This document shows, one piece after another, positions 10,811 through 22,854 of a stretch of 64,000 bases of DNA (position 1 is its first letter; each line of letters opens with the position of its first letter). The DNA lies in the NCBI GenBank assembly GCA_963693305.1, contig OY855906.1:25869289-25933288 (forward strand), given 5' to 3'. The translations under genes and the position numbers were made by a program. The notes below the pieces were generated by a model, which worked only from the letters and a program-made list of their open reading frames with translations, was not told the DNA's origin and made no database searches. This stretch comes from Meandrina meandrites (lineage: Eukaryota > Cnidaria > Anthozoa > Scleractinia > Meandrinidae).

Positions 10811-11876
10811 AATTAAGTTAGCACTCCTTTCAGCCAATCTAATCCCGGATTTTGCGATCAAAAAGTAAATTTCCCGTTCCATTTCTGGAGAAACCAATCT
10901 TCGATTGCAATCTAAATAATTCACCTCCGAACGTGGATCTTTAGGATTGGTAACTGAAACTGGTTTCGGATTTTCGTTCCATTTGAGCGAGTTTGGTCCG
11001 GATTTTATTACGTGATTTGTCAGCTCGGCACACAACAAACATGGCGGCGGAAACAGCAGCAAAAGACGAATCCGACATTCGTGGAACTTTTATCTTAACG
11101 TAGGCATCAACTCGAACTTTAGCATTCCTACCAAATACTCTTTAATTAAGAATAATAAACATGAGGATATCGTCTCAACAGGAAACAATCTGGATTCACT
11201 TGATCCTAAACTGTATTGAATAAAGGGAATGTTACCTTAGATCGCATATTTGAAAGCGGCGGGCCATCCTTTCCCATAGGGTCACTTTTGGCTCGGCTCC
11301 AGCTCTCTCGCGCTTCCTCAACTAAGATGGCATTAGCGCTCGTGCCCAAAAAATTACGACCCAGCGTCATATGTGGATTGCGTTTTTTTTCTTTCTCCTC
11401 CTTGTTCCGGAGGTTTTTTGAATGGTTCTCCGGTTTTCTTTCCTCCAAAAAAGCTAACACTTTTAAATCACAATTCGATCAGAAATAAACGACCCCACAG
11501 GCATCTAGCTTTAAACCTACCGTTTATACATATAAGTAAAAGTAATTTATTCATTTTTTTAATTTTGATTAACAGAAATCGAATAAGAAGCGATTTTTCA
11601 ATACATTTTAAGATAAAAAGCTATAGTAAAATGTTTCTCGAAAGCATATTATTAATTTGCTAAACGCGTTTTTTAACGTTTTGTTAGATGTTAAGCTGAC
11701 CTGCTTGATCGGGCTTGGTTGGACAGGGTCTTCTATTTTTGGTGCATTAAAATGGCAAATCAGTTTCTGTCAGCGGGTTCTTAAAACCCACTAGGTTCTT
11801 ACATGCGGATTTCTACTGTTTTTCAGTGCCTCTTTGCTTCTAACTGTTTTGAGTTTGTTCGTTTAACTCTGGTTAG

Positions 11877-12425
11877 GTGTTGTCTCTGGAGTATTGCAAC
11901 TCAAGGCGGGTGAGAGATGCGTCAACTTTTTGTCACCAATAGCGCAGGTGTTAAACTGCCATGAATCTCCAGCAGCAAGGTTGTACAGCTCTAATTGTGA
12001 CACAGTGGAATTAGAAACAACCGGGAGGATCCGAATGTCCAGCGAGTGCGTTTTTACCTGTCTTCACTATATCGTAAAGGTATAGAATGGCCCTTTTGTC
12101 GCTTAGTCGGGTAGAAGGCCAAAACACGTACATTTTGATCAGACACAGTTGACTCCGTAAGATACTACATAAGATTCTCGCTAGTTTATGTTACGACGGG
12201 GAGTTAAAAATTAAGTTGAAGAGAACCAAACAAAGTTTTTGTGTTCGGGAAAAGATTTGTTTTGGCGTTTTGGACACGGCTTTGATTTCTCAGTTTCGAC
12301 AAAGATAACAGAGGGTATACCTATTATCTCGTTCCTTGAAAGAAGTCCTTGCTCCCAATCTCCAGGAGGCGTGATCTTTCGTGTGCAGTGCTTGTATGAG
12401 AATCATTCTCCGGTAATGATGATGG

Positions 12426-12457
<32 letters not shown>

Positions 12458-14133
12458 GTGATGGTGGTGGTGGTGGTGGTGGTGGGGATGATGATGATGA
12501 TAATACCTTTTAACGGCAATTTTTCCAACAGGCAAACTGTGATATAAGACGCAATCCTCGGACGGATGATGTATATCGTGCCCTTGCCTTTATAAAAGCT
12601 GACGGACAATTGATGTTGTCTGTGTCGGGAAATGACCAATGCATTCTTTTTAATGAACATGGTGAAGGTAGTGTATTAACTACTTGGCGCATGGATGACC
12701 CAGACCAGTATTGTCAGTATGCAGGATCAACGCGTTTTCGTTTTGTTGGTGAGTACGATACAATAACATCTTTTAAGGTCATTCCCCAGTGTTGCATTGC
12801 GCATCCTCACTGCGCAGAATTTCACGCGTGATTAACGTACGCACAAAACTGGCGGCTTTTCTTAATGCGCCTCGTTCATTTATTCGCTCAATCATTCATT
12901 ACCTTTTCTAATTGTAGCCACAGGCATGTCTTGGTTTGCTAGTGGTTCTTCTAATTCAGCTACGAGTGTTGACACGAGCGCAAATCACTGCGATTATTCA
13001 AACAGAAGGCTCTGCACAGCAGCTGAAGTTTGCCCTACAAGCCCCGGGGGTCAGAGTGTGGCTGGTGTTACTGGTGATAGCTCGAACAAAGCTCTTCTCG
13101 TGGTAGGGGGCACGTTCCTGGACTCTGCGACTTGCCAAAGACTTACCACAATATCAGGTTATAACGTTGATGGCTTTTTGTGCTGTCCTGACGATGACTT
13201 ACCAGCTCCTAAAGACTTTGTTACAGACGGTGAGTGATGACTTTCTAAAAATTTAATGATTCTCGTTCTGGGTCAATTGCTCGAATCTTGAACAACAGTT
13301 GAACAAATCTGATTTCAAGGGCAGTTGTTGTTGCTATTTTGGCAATCGAAATGGCTGGCCAGTTGGGGATACGACGCTAAGTAGCCGAGTAAACTTAGAC
13401 CCAGTTCAGACGGTACGTCGACAAAAGTTCGGCAGAAGCACGGCCTCTGAATCAAGCTTTTGAATTAAGTCAGGCAAAGAATTAAATGCAACAAGCTCTG
13501 CCGTGTTACGCGACTCCGGCACGGCGGCAATTCAAACGTCGTGCTTCGGCCCCCCAAACAAAACTCATAAAATTAATTATATTAATGCATTTTGGCGGGA
13601 TTGTGTTCCTGGGGTGGGTAGAAGAAAAATTGTTACGTGGCTTGCGTAAATCCTGAATTTGGTACGACCCTGGCACGACGTCTGAATCAGAGTTCTGTTT
13701 CTGCCGTGCTACGGTCAAACGTAATTGCAATAAGTTCGGCACGGCGTCTAAACTGGGCCTTAGCGACTGACCCAGCGAAACAAAGCAACATTTCATTGAA
13801 AATAAGTCCTATCATTACCTTGAATCAGTACCTCGATCCCTTCACAGAAACGCCTCGGAGGGAGGACGCACTTTCACTGTAAGAGCTATAAACGATTGGA
13901 ATAGTCTACCCTGGTCTTTAAAAATAGGCACGCGGTGCGTGCAACAGTTATTTTTCGGGTTGGCCACCAATGGAAAGACTATTATAAAAGCGATCAGGCA
14001 TTTTTTTTTAAAGAAAGACTGATCGCATTTTATATGGCAGGCAAAATCCTCTGGACGATTTTTTACAGACAAATTTGTTTATCTCTCCATACAAAATATT
14101 TTTTTATCTGAATCGCAATGGCGTTTATTTTTA

Positions 14134-14164
<31 letters not shown>

Positions 14165-14443
14165 GCTATAATTCCTTAAAGTCTTGCCATTTTTAACTTA
14201 TGGTGCCGAGTTCAATCCATGAGCCTAGGGCAGTCATAAGTCTGCTGGATTACTTGATGGATAGAGTCCTCCTCTTGGATTACTTGATGGATAGGGTCCT
14301 CCTAAGTATGTGAGCAGTTCCAAGGAGGACGGTCTTCTGTAGCTCTGTTATTCTAATATTGCCTGGGATCTTGCTGATGTAGTTTTCTGTTCCCTTCTTG
14401 ACAAGCCCGAAAGCTCCAATGATCACTGGGACAGTTGTTGTTT

Positions 14444-14501
<58 letters not shown>

Positions 14502-14715
14502 GAATAGAGCATGTAAAAGCTTTCAGAGTGTTATTATGTAGGAAGGCTATTGAAATTTTTACTGAAATTATCTCATGGAACAAACTTAGGGAAAAACAAA
14601 ATTTGTATATTTTATTTTAAGCCACATACACCTAGGATTCAAGTTTGCATGAAAAGTTTTCAATAAAGTATTATTATTATTAATTATTATTATTATTATT
14701 ATTATTATTATTGTT

Positions 14716-14774
<59 letters not shown>

Positions 14775-14865
14775 ATTTTTACCTTGTAAATGGCAAGTTG
14801 TCTGGAATATGTTAATAAAGATTATTAAAATTAAAATTATAATAATAATAATAATAATAATAATA

Positions 14866-14905
<40 letters not shown>

Positions 14906-17900
14906 TATTATTATTATTGTGGGATGTATATTTTTTCTACTCCCCTGTTAATAAAATCTTTACATTGGAAAAAAAAAATTCTATGTGTAATTCATTATAA
15001 CACCGATGCTTCCCTTATATGAGAAGCGGAGCTGTTTACTTGTTCTTGAAACATTTCGCGATATCATTCTGCGACATCATTCTGCCGACCCCACTTTGGA
15101 AACCGGCCGTATGCAAACTTGACCTTATCTGCACTTAAGCCAGAGAGTTTTGTTTTACTTTTTTGTTTCTCTTCGACATCGCAAGACGCTGCTGGCGTTA
15201 TTTTTGAGTGATCTCGATCGTGAATCCATCTTGTTTTTTAAATTTAGCCGTATTGTTCCTAATTGTTTAGTAACAGGGAAAAATAGTTAAAACTGGGGCT
15301 CGAATCCATCGTTTTTTAATCCACCGTTGTTAAAAACGAAAACATTAGTAGACTTAATAGCTTTGAGAACAAAGTTTTCTTCCATCAATTGGGAATGTTT
15401 TTATTGTAAATAATAACGCATATTAGCATTTTATTGTAAATTAGTAGAAAGTCAGCCGTGCTCTATTGGAAATCCGCGAATCTGATTGGTTCCGGTCCCT
15501 CGCTGATAGAAAACAGTCGGGCGCGAGTAGCTCTTTAAGCGGTAAATTTTCTTGATTTTTGTCTTAAAAGCGCACAATCCTTTGGAGCTTCTAGTAAAAC
15601 AATTAGAATACTCGCCCTCGTCTTCTATGAGCGATAGTCAACACTGGTCAACTCGGCTACGCTTCGTTGACTATTCGCTCATAGAAAACTCGGGTTCGTT
15701 ATCTAATTGTTAATAATAACGTATTTTAGGATTTTATTGCAAATAATAGTAATATATTTTAGCATTCTTATTATTTTAACCTAGGGTCACAAGTTAGTAA
15801 GTAATTTCAGTTACTGTCACGTGTTACCCTCATTAATATGCTCCCGGCCCTCCTCCCCGCCCCAATCCCACGCTCCCATGCTTGAAAATACGCACACGTG
15901 CGTGCGCACTCACAGACTAACATAAAATCTATAACCTGGAAAACAAGCCATTTGGTGTAACGAAAACCCACTTGAGCACATATTTTCATGTAAGTTGTCC
16001 TGGGCATGAATTCCCTTTTTAGTTCCTATTTTGACACCAGCGCGAGAACTGTTTTGGAAGAACCTTGACCGAGGTAATGAGTATCGTGGATGGCTTTGAA
16101 CTCACGACCGAGGGCAATTTTGTCTCGTACAAACCGACCAAGTTCAGTAAATAAGATGTTTATAAAAAGAGAGAATAATGTAAAATAGTTTTTCTCTAAT
16201 AGGTTACGGTTACTTTATGCACAAAAGTGGTAAATGCGCCCATTATGAAAGTTCAAGGCTTGTCCTCAAAACTGATTGCAAAAGCAAAACTGCTCTCCTC
16301 AGCTGGTCAAGTGATGGGAGTATCAAACAAGGCACAAACTGCATAGTTGATCAGTCGCTCGGACAGTGCCCACCGTAAGTAGAATGATGTAACCTTGCTC
16401 GTCTAAACTTAAATCGAAGGGGAGGGGTCAACCCCATGAAGGGCTGTTTCAGAAGAAAAACAACACCGTTCTAGGAATCTAAAGAATCGGGTGTCTTGGG
16501 AAATTCGGTCTGGGAGAAACTAAGTAATAAAGTAAAATTTGGGGAAGTTTGAGATTTTTTACAAATGTCTCAAATTCGGGACGATGTTCCAGATTTTCGG
16601 GAGGAGTTTTATTTACACATGGCTTTACTTAAACAACATTTGTTTTCTCTGTCACCCTCCCCCCCCCCCCCCCCCCCCCCCACTTCGCAGAAGGGGCTGA
16701 AACTGATAGCCCTTAAATTGCCTAAACTTTAATAACTGCGATTCCAGCATTCCCATCCCGTTCTTATGCCTATGGCTACTTTTTCTTTTGTTAAAGCGAT
16801 TTGAAGGAGTCCAAACAGGGGGACAGCTGATGTTGTTAGTAAGCTCCCTTGGAGTCTGGTGTATGTGAATTCATATACTTCATTTACGCGTTATTAGTTT
16901 TACTTTAGTTTTCAGTTTACGAACGTTAACTCTCTACAAGACGTATATACCAGTAAGTGCCTGGTCCCTCGAGAGGGACAGTTGAACCCCGATGAGAACA
17001 CTCTGTTGGTTGAAAGGGCGGAGTGTGGAGAGGCATATTCCAGCTTTGTTTTGAAACGTAAGTGAATAAAAACAGGGCCAGATGTGGACAGACAGGCAGA
17101 CGTGGTAATCAGAAACGCGAACGACAATGATAATGGACGGAAATGATAAATGAACGTATGGAGTTGCATAGTGAGAGGCTGCTCCACGATCGCCTGCTTT
17201 GAGAAAAATTAGACTTGGCAAAACGAGGAGACATGTTGACAGAGACATTTGCTGTGGACACATGTTTTCCCAATGTTTCTCTGTTTTGCCACACGGGGAT
17301 ATGTTTCTGCCACGAAGCAAATACATATTTTGCTGCTGGAAACAATGCTTTCCGTGTGGCTTAACTGGGAAACATTGGGGAATTAGAAACATGTGTCCGC
17401 AGGAAATGTTTCTGGCGACATGTTTCCTCGTTTTGCCAGGTCTTCTAATCGAACAAAGTTTGCATTTGCTCTATTTAAAGGTTCATTGCCATTTCATGGG
17501 AACTGAAAGTGATTCATGATGGAACTGAAGACTGCTCTAGTTTACTGTCGTAGCCTTCGGCAAGATCTATAAGTTCATGAAAAGGGGTCCAAATCTGTTT
17601 CAAATATATGCCTTTTTATATATTTCAGGGATCCAAGGATATCTGAAACATTCCAGCAATAAATGCGTTGGTGTCAAAGCAGGCAAGCTGGTGTTTCAGG
17701 CTTCGTGTACGTCAGCCCAGCAAGTCTTCTACAAAGAGAGCTTATCGTCACAACTGGTTCATGTAGCAAGTGCAAAATGTGTCGCGGATCCTGGCTCAGA
17801 TGGCACGGTAGGACACGATTAAATTCTGAAGTTGCTATTAGTGTCAATTTGATTGCATTACCACCCCACTTTCTGACGTAACAAACTTGCAAAAACATTT

Positions 17901-20900
17901 CATTCTCGACCAGTGACAATGCGAATTGTTTAATCTATGATGAGATTTTGCTTTAGGTTAAACAGCTGAAAGCGAACGGCCGCATCGTTTCCTTTGTATA
18001 AAGGAGAATGAACGTTGATCCTGCTAGCGGTACAACACGGAATTAGGGATCTATTAGCAGATACCGATATCCGATACAATGAATAACTACTTTGAATTTA
18101 GTGTACTATATTACAGCTACCCCCCGGGTTGATGATGATTGATGATGGTTGATGATGTACCAAGTTATATCCATTAAGACAGGCGGTGACGACCGTACGA
18201 CCAGAACCTTTGCAGCACATTTTATATCATGAATTTTATCTTCACGATGTGTGGTGTCTTGCCGGGGGGGGGGGGGGGGGGGGGGCACTTCCCTAAATTT
18301 AGGATAGGGGTGTGCCGCGAACGTTCTCAAACCCTGACCCTATCTAAGGATAAAGAAAACGAAAATTAATACCCTTTCTAAGGCCCAAACTTGAAAATTG
18401 ACACCCTATTCAAGGGGAGGAGAAGCATTGCGTGACGACTCAAATAACGGCTAACCGTACACGCCAAAGCTCGAATCTTTCAAAATCGCTTTGTTAATAC
18501 TTAATAACGGATAGTTCAGTTTTAACAGACAATTTTTTTTCGTTTAGCTGGGCGTCTATTTGAGCTGATAGAATTTAGCTACCCTATCTAAGGAACACAC
18601 CGGGAACACAATGCCAAAAGGAACAAAAGTAATACCCTATTTAAGGACCGAGAACCTCAAAAAACCTACCCTATCCCGCGGCACATACCCATATAGCCAG
18701 TATATGGGGATACCCCCCCCCCGGGGGGGGGGGGTGTCTTGTAACTGTGTCTTGTTGAAGTGTTGTTTTTCTCTTGTCTTATGGCACTAGGCACTGACTC
18801 TAACAGACTGCACACCAAATGGAGCAGCGATCTTAACTTACGACGGGACGACTCTTGGTTATACAGGAGACAAGTGCGTGAAGCCACAAGGAGGTGGGGC
18901 TAGTCCTGCGGATGACGAGGAATTGGTGATTCAAACGGGATGTGCTGATGCATCTTCAACATTTCATTTTGCTGGTATGTTTTTATGTTTTATTTATGTT
19001 ACAGTAAAATACCGCATGTAGGAACCTACATTTTTTGAAAACTGTCAAAATAGTTTCTTGTATTTTGGGATGTTATTGGCAATTTAAGCTGAGTCGGTTC
19101 TTAATTAGGTTCTTTTTCCTTTGAATGAAATATAGCTGTTGACTATCAGAAAAATAAATAAACTTGAGTTTGGTCCTTAAATATACAGAACAGTAAAATC
19201 CCTCGTGTAAGAACCTACGGTCATAAAGACAATGATTGTGGACCACGATATCGATCTGCTAAAAACAGAATCAGTTTCCAAAAATAAAACGGTTTCCATT
19301 GAGCTTTCTTTTCCAAATTGCAGATGCTACCTTCTGTGGCGGTAAGCCTTGCACATGTGTCGAAGGCTACGAGAAGCATGGCGACAACTGCTTTCCCATC
19401 AACAAATGCGAGACGGGTAATGGTGGTTGTCAAGGTAACGCCGAGTGTGTCTACACAGGACCCGGTACAAGTATGTGCGTCTGCCCTCCTGGGTATAAAC
19501 TGAACTCAGATGGAACAAACTGCGACCAGTGCCCCAATAACAACTGCTATGCTCAATGTCAGTTTGTAGATGACGACGAACTGCTAAAGACTGCGACCCG
19601 CCGTGAGGCCCATGTTGAGATTCGATTTCTGAATATCAAGACATCTGACTTGGGATCATATATAGGAGCCAGCACAACTGAACTTGTTGTCTACGCGCAC
19701 CAGCTTATTATCTCTGGAACTTTGGCGCTTACGAGTGGCCTTACCAAAGTTGCTTTTTTTGCCAATGAGATTGTGAAAGAAAACGGAGGGCAGATTGAGC
19801 TGTGGAATGATCCCCAGCAAACAACGGCAGGTCGTCGGGCAGTTGTCAAAGTTCAAAGTGGAAAACTTTTGTGTCAAAACACTTATCCAAGCAATTCTCG
19901 ATTTGCCCAAGGAACAGTTCTGAACATTTATACATCTAAATCATCAGCACCATTCTCGTGCTCTGCAAACTATAACACAAGAGATCTTTCCATACAAGCT
20001 GCTATCAAGTCCAAACAAAATCCAAAGAAATCTCTCGATGTTGAATTATATTCAGTGATGTTAGATTGTGCTAAAGTCCTTGCACAGGGAATTACTTTTT
20101 CAAAGGAAGGCAAGTTGCTGAGAGGAAGTCTTCCAGTTTCACTGACTCAATATGTTTTAAATGATGTTCGAGCGGCTAAAGAAGAACGACTGGATACAAG
20201 ATCCGTGGATGCTCTAAGATTAGATGCAAAGAATTTTATGGAAGATCTTTCCATTCGTGCTCGCGGATTTTACAAGGTACCTTACCTGTCGCTAAAAGCA
20301 CATGAGGAGATTCTGGTCCTTATAAAGGATGACGCTAAAATGGCAATACAGAAATACGAAAAGTTCGAAAGAATATCCCAGGATTTCGCTGCTGGGATTG
20401 AATCCGCAGACTCTATGACACAACTCATGACCACCATTGTGAGGAAAAACGACCTGGACGTTGAAGCTCTTAAAACCGAACTTAAAGCAGCACAGGCAGA
20501 CACCCAAGCAATGAAAAACAAACTTGACGAAGCAAAAACGGCATTAGAGACTGCCAAAAGGACGTTCGAGGCAGGCGTGGAAGCGTACAGAAACCAGCAG
20601 ATTGCTAACGCAGTCTTCGGTGTGCTCGGAGGAATTACATCCATATTTTCTGGTGGAGCTGGCGGATTCTTGGGTTTTACAATGGAACTCGGTTCCCTTG
20701 CTGCTGACATAAGTAAACTTCAGAAGACCCTTTTCAAGATAAGCATTATAATGGACTCTATTTCCAAGGTTACCGAAGCTGCCACTACGTTCACGACCCT
20801 TCATTTCGACGTTATTCCCTATGCTGGCAATGGCGTTTCGGATTACTATTCAAAAAGCATGCCCGACCAAAATGACAAGAGTCTGGCGGTGATGGTAAAA

Positions 20901-22106
20901 GAGTGGGAAGTGTTCGAGGCAGAAGCCGACGCATTTCTGGGAGTGGGAACTGCTAGCGATATCTCTGGGGCATCAGATTATTTAGCAGCGCTTAAGACAG
21001 TGGCAATTTGGGGCAGGGGGTACCACGAAAAGTCTATCACTGTTCAAGAGCTTCTAGCAAGATTGACAAAGCTGAAAACACTTAAGACAGAACAGCATCA
21101 GGCACAGGCGAATATAAAAGCATCTCGAGACACTGCAGTAGCTGATAGCAGAGTCAACGAAAAACTGCTGATAGAAATGGCACTGCAAAAGCAACGACTT
21201 CGTAACATAATGGTAGAGAAACTGATGTCCTTCTGCGATTCGTATTTCTACAACTGGCTGTCGGAATGTCCTGTGATGCCTACCATGGCAGATGACTTGT
21301 ACGCTTTACACGAGAAAGTTAATCAGGGCCTCAGCGCTGTCATAAACGCCGTTGAAAACTTTGCACCTTTCATTCCGCAGGAATTTGAAGCAACCATAGT
21401 CATTGACGATAGCGGATGCAGTGGACGACGCAAGCGGTCGATGATAGCTCAGAGAAAGTCCCAGACGGGAAAGCGGTCTAGTGGTGGAGCGGTCCAATTG
21501 GCACAAAACACTCTAAAATGTCCAATTGCAGAGCTCAGGCGCACTAGAAGCTTTCTATTCAAGCTTGACGAGAACGATCCCGACATTTTCATGGGACATG
21601 AGCGGGTTCACATAGATGAGTTTGAGATTTATTTTGAAGGTGCCCAGTTTGGCCCAACTGAAACAAAGAAAGCGATTACTGCATGGATCTCCTTTACCGG
21701 CATGATGACTGATGTGTTCAAAGGAACGCGATATGATTTTCTTGCTCCCCCCCGTGTGACAGAGTTCTCTTACAAGATCAAACAGGATGGCAGCTACAAG
21801 GTGACGCAGTCTGGTAAAGTTAGCAACAAATACGAAGAATACTACGACGGGATTGCCGCTCTAACCACCTGGAGTGTTGATCTTCCTGCCTCACTCAATC
21901 GCCCAAGCCTGGACTTGTCAGGGGTAACCCAGGTGAAATTGATACTCAAAGGAACGCGGGTACCTGTACAGCCAGGCGAGGAAGGAAGTGGAAATGGGGA
22001 TCCCGGCAAGAGAGATTCTGGTCAGGATCAGAGAGATGCAAAGAGAGTTACAAAGAACGAGAAAGGAAGACTTCAAAAAGAAAGGAACAGGTTCAAAAAA
22101 TTCTGA
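11877..22106 (+). CDS. Secreted mosaic protein: lectin-like exons + EGF + helical domain
   Basis: Supported exons are 11877-12079, 12532-12748, 12924-13229 (or from 12917), 16203-16374, 17629-17807, 18791-18974 and 19324-22106. All have AG/GT borders and phases agree except between the fourth and fifth (see findings). Together they give more than 1,300 codons. The small exons each carry single beta-trefoil (ricin-B-like) style repeats, such as GYGYFMHKSGKC, GYLKHSSNKCVGV and LGYTGDKCVKP. The third exon is cysteine-rich (RLCTAAEVCP, VDGFLCCPD). The last exon adds an EGF module, a long helical region and a C-terminal beta domain. An extracellular carbohydrate- or surface-binding role is inferred. 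The helical part resembles alpha-helical pore-forming proteins only in general layout. The signal-peptide exon was not found, so the 5' end is incomplete. Confidence 0.75.
12414..12505. repeat. (ATG)n / (GGT)n microsatellite
   Basis: About 30 trinucleotide units change from ATG to GGT and back to ATG. It lies in the first supported intron of the mosaic protein gene, about 27 bp before the acceptor of exon 12532-12748. Confidence 0.95.
13398..13761. mobile_element. MITE with CCCAGTT(C/T)AGACG termini
   Basis: Left end ACCCAGTTCAGACGGTACG and right end CGTCTAAACTGGGCCT are inverted copies. Inner parts (GTTCGGCAGAAGCACGG, CTGAATCA) also pair with CCGTGCTACGG and TCTGAATCAG on the right. It lies in the intron after exon 12924-13229. 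Confidence 0.65.
13846..14023 (+). pseudogene. LINE reverse transcriptase C-terminal remnant
   Basis: The plus frame reads GGRTFTVRAINDWNSLPWSL, the conserved extreme C-terminal block of CR1-like LINE ORF2 proteins (RTF-V---WN-LP). A stop follows about 30 codons later. Only the tail is present. Confidence 0.6.
14185..14445 (-). pseudogene. LINE-associated peptide remnant
   Basis: The minus strand encodes TVPVIIGAFGLVKKGTENYI, then IPGNIRITELQKTVLLGTAH and ILRRTL. I recognise this as the recurring C-terminal peptide of cnidarian non-LTR retrotransposons. Just after it a segment of about 30 bp (TGGATTACTTGATGGATAG-GTCCTCCT) is directly duplicated at 14248-14304. An (AAT)n tract is adjacent. 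Confidence 0.5.
14446..14500. repeat. (ATT)n microsatellite
   Basis: Eighteen uninterrupted ATT units next to the LINE-associated remnant. A shorter tract lies at about 14136-14163. Confidence 0.95.
14668..14772. repeat. (ATT)n microsatellite
   Basis: About 35 ATT units with a few single-base interruptions. Confidence 0.95.
14838..14919. repeat. (AAT)n-(ATT)n palindromic microsatellite
   Basis: An AAT run switches to its own complement ATT near 14866, so the tract is itself an inverted repeat. Together with the two tracts upstream it makes 14.1-14.9 kb extremely AT-rich. Confidence 0.9.
15440..15711. repeat. Inverted-repeat element in intron
   Basis: At 15600-15642 the sequence (AATTAGAATACTCGCCCTCG, then TCTATGAGCGATAGTCAAC) is followed after a 22-base loop by its reverse complement at 15665-15710. 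Upstream, CTATTGGAAATCCGCGAATC is shared with 58616-58640 (CTATTGGAAATCCACGAATC). This is therefore part of a dispersed family. Confidence 0.6.
17208..17448. mobile_element. MITE with TTGGCAAAACGAGGA termini
   Basis: Left TTGGCAAAACGAGGAGACAT pairs with right ATGTTTCCTCGTTTTGCCAG. Inner GGACACATGTTT and GGGAAACATTGGGG segments pair as well, so nearly the whole 240 bp folds back. It sits in the intron before the exon at 17629. Several reading frames of 70-150 codons across it are artefacts of the repeat. Confidence 0.75.
18262..18732 (-). mobile_element. Poly-G-ended DNA element (family copy B) with 9-bp target duplication
   Basis: The element starts with a G run and ends with a C/G run after GGGGATACCCCCC. 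Subterminal GTGTGCCGCGAACG on the left pairs with CCCGCGGCACATAC on the right. The 9-mer GGTGTCTTG occurs immediately outside both ends (18253-18261 and 18733-18741), consistent with a hAT-like 8-9 bp target duplication. The interior matches copy A at 6674-7008 in opposite orientation. It lies in the last but one supported intron of the mosaic protein gene. Confidence 0.7.
19324..22106 (+). CDS. Terminal 2.8-kb exon: EGF, helical region, furin-like site, C-terminal domain
   Basis: The frame joins the preceding exon at a split GAT codon (18974 / 19324-19325). Six cysteines between 19407 and 19523 have EGF spacing (C-x6-C-x5-C-x9-C-x1-C-x12-C). A beta-rich part follows (about 19560-19980, TTELVVYAHQLIISGTL). 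Long amphipathic helices (about 20160-21330) surround a Gly-rich hydrophobic stretch at about 20605-20710 (AVFGVLGGITSIFSGGAGGF). The sequence RRKR-S at 21426-21440 fits a furin site, and GKR-S follows about 13 residues later. The last domain includes TTWSVDLPASLNRPSLDLSG, and the tail is very basic. A two-part, protease-activated membrane-active protein is one reading; an extracellular matrix protein is another. Confidence 0.8.
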
Positions 22107-22230
22107 AAAGGGGTTAACTTTGTAACAGCAGTGGCTGGAATAGGTTCTGAGGAATTATGGCATTTATCCACGAAGAATTTAGAATGATGAAGTTAGAATT
22201 AGTTTTAGTTTGAGCAACGAGCTGAAATGC

Positions 22231-22236
22231 AATAAA
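22231..22236 (+). terminator. Polyadenylation signal of the mosaic protein gene
   Basis: AATAAA followed by further ATAA, about 125 bp after the stop codon at 22104-22106, the usual distance for an animal 3' UTR. Confidence 0.6.
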
Positions 22237-22404
22237 ATAAACGTGTAAAAGGGTAAAACAATTATATACTGTGATAAACGAAGAAGCGTTCTCAAGTCTA
22301 ATAACTCAGGAAAATAATTTTATGAGCCCCCAACAGCTGAGGAAACCATGACCTACCAGTTTTAGGTAGCAGAGGTCGATACAGGGGAATAATTTGCATT
22401 GAGT

Positions 22405-22620
22405 GACTGGTGTAGGGGGACAGGGGGGCGGGAGCCCGGGAGAATAGGGGATGGGAGGGGAGGTCGCGGGAAGCGAGATTTCCAAAGTGGCGGGAACCGG
22501 GAGAAAAGGGGAAAAATTTCACAATATTGCGGAACAGAACAAAGAGACGGGAGCCCCTACGGAAGGGTGCGGGAAGCGGGAGTAAAAGGTACGGGAAGCG
22601 GCCTGGGAACTGGTTTTCCG
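22405..22620. repeat. G-rich dispersed repeat, copy 1
   Basis: The segment contains CGGGAGCCCGGGAGAA, GGGAAGCG, AATTTCACAATATTGCGGAA, ACAAAGAGACGGGAGCC, GGAAGGGTGCGGGAAGCGGG and AGTAAAAGGTACGGGAA. The same blocks recur in order at 63720-63905. It is non-coding, although several reading frames cross it. Confidence 0.6.
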
Positions 22621-22854
22621 GTCGTTTTCTGGTACAGTATAAGTTGTGTTGTAATTTAGAGTCAGTACACTAGCCATTCCCGCTATCGTCGAAATTTTCT
22701 CCTGTCCTAAATTGTCCTAAATAATCAGCGCATCTAACAATGATTTTTCAAAAAAAACAAAACAACAACAACAACAAAAAAACAAATTGATTGCAAGGCT
22801 GGTACTACGGCAAAATGATTTTTCACATATTGAACATAACTTGGGCATGCGCCA

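Noticed and set aside
11040..11093. ATGGCGGCGG start with a 17-codon frame as a possible first exon of the mosaic protein gene
   Set aside because: It lacks a signal-peptide character, ends at a TAG, and its only donor leaves the wrong phase for the exon at 11877.
16912..17519. Several overlapping frames of 78-152 codons on both strands
   Set aside because: They run through the folded-back MITE at 17208-17448 and have no domain.
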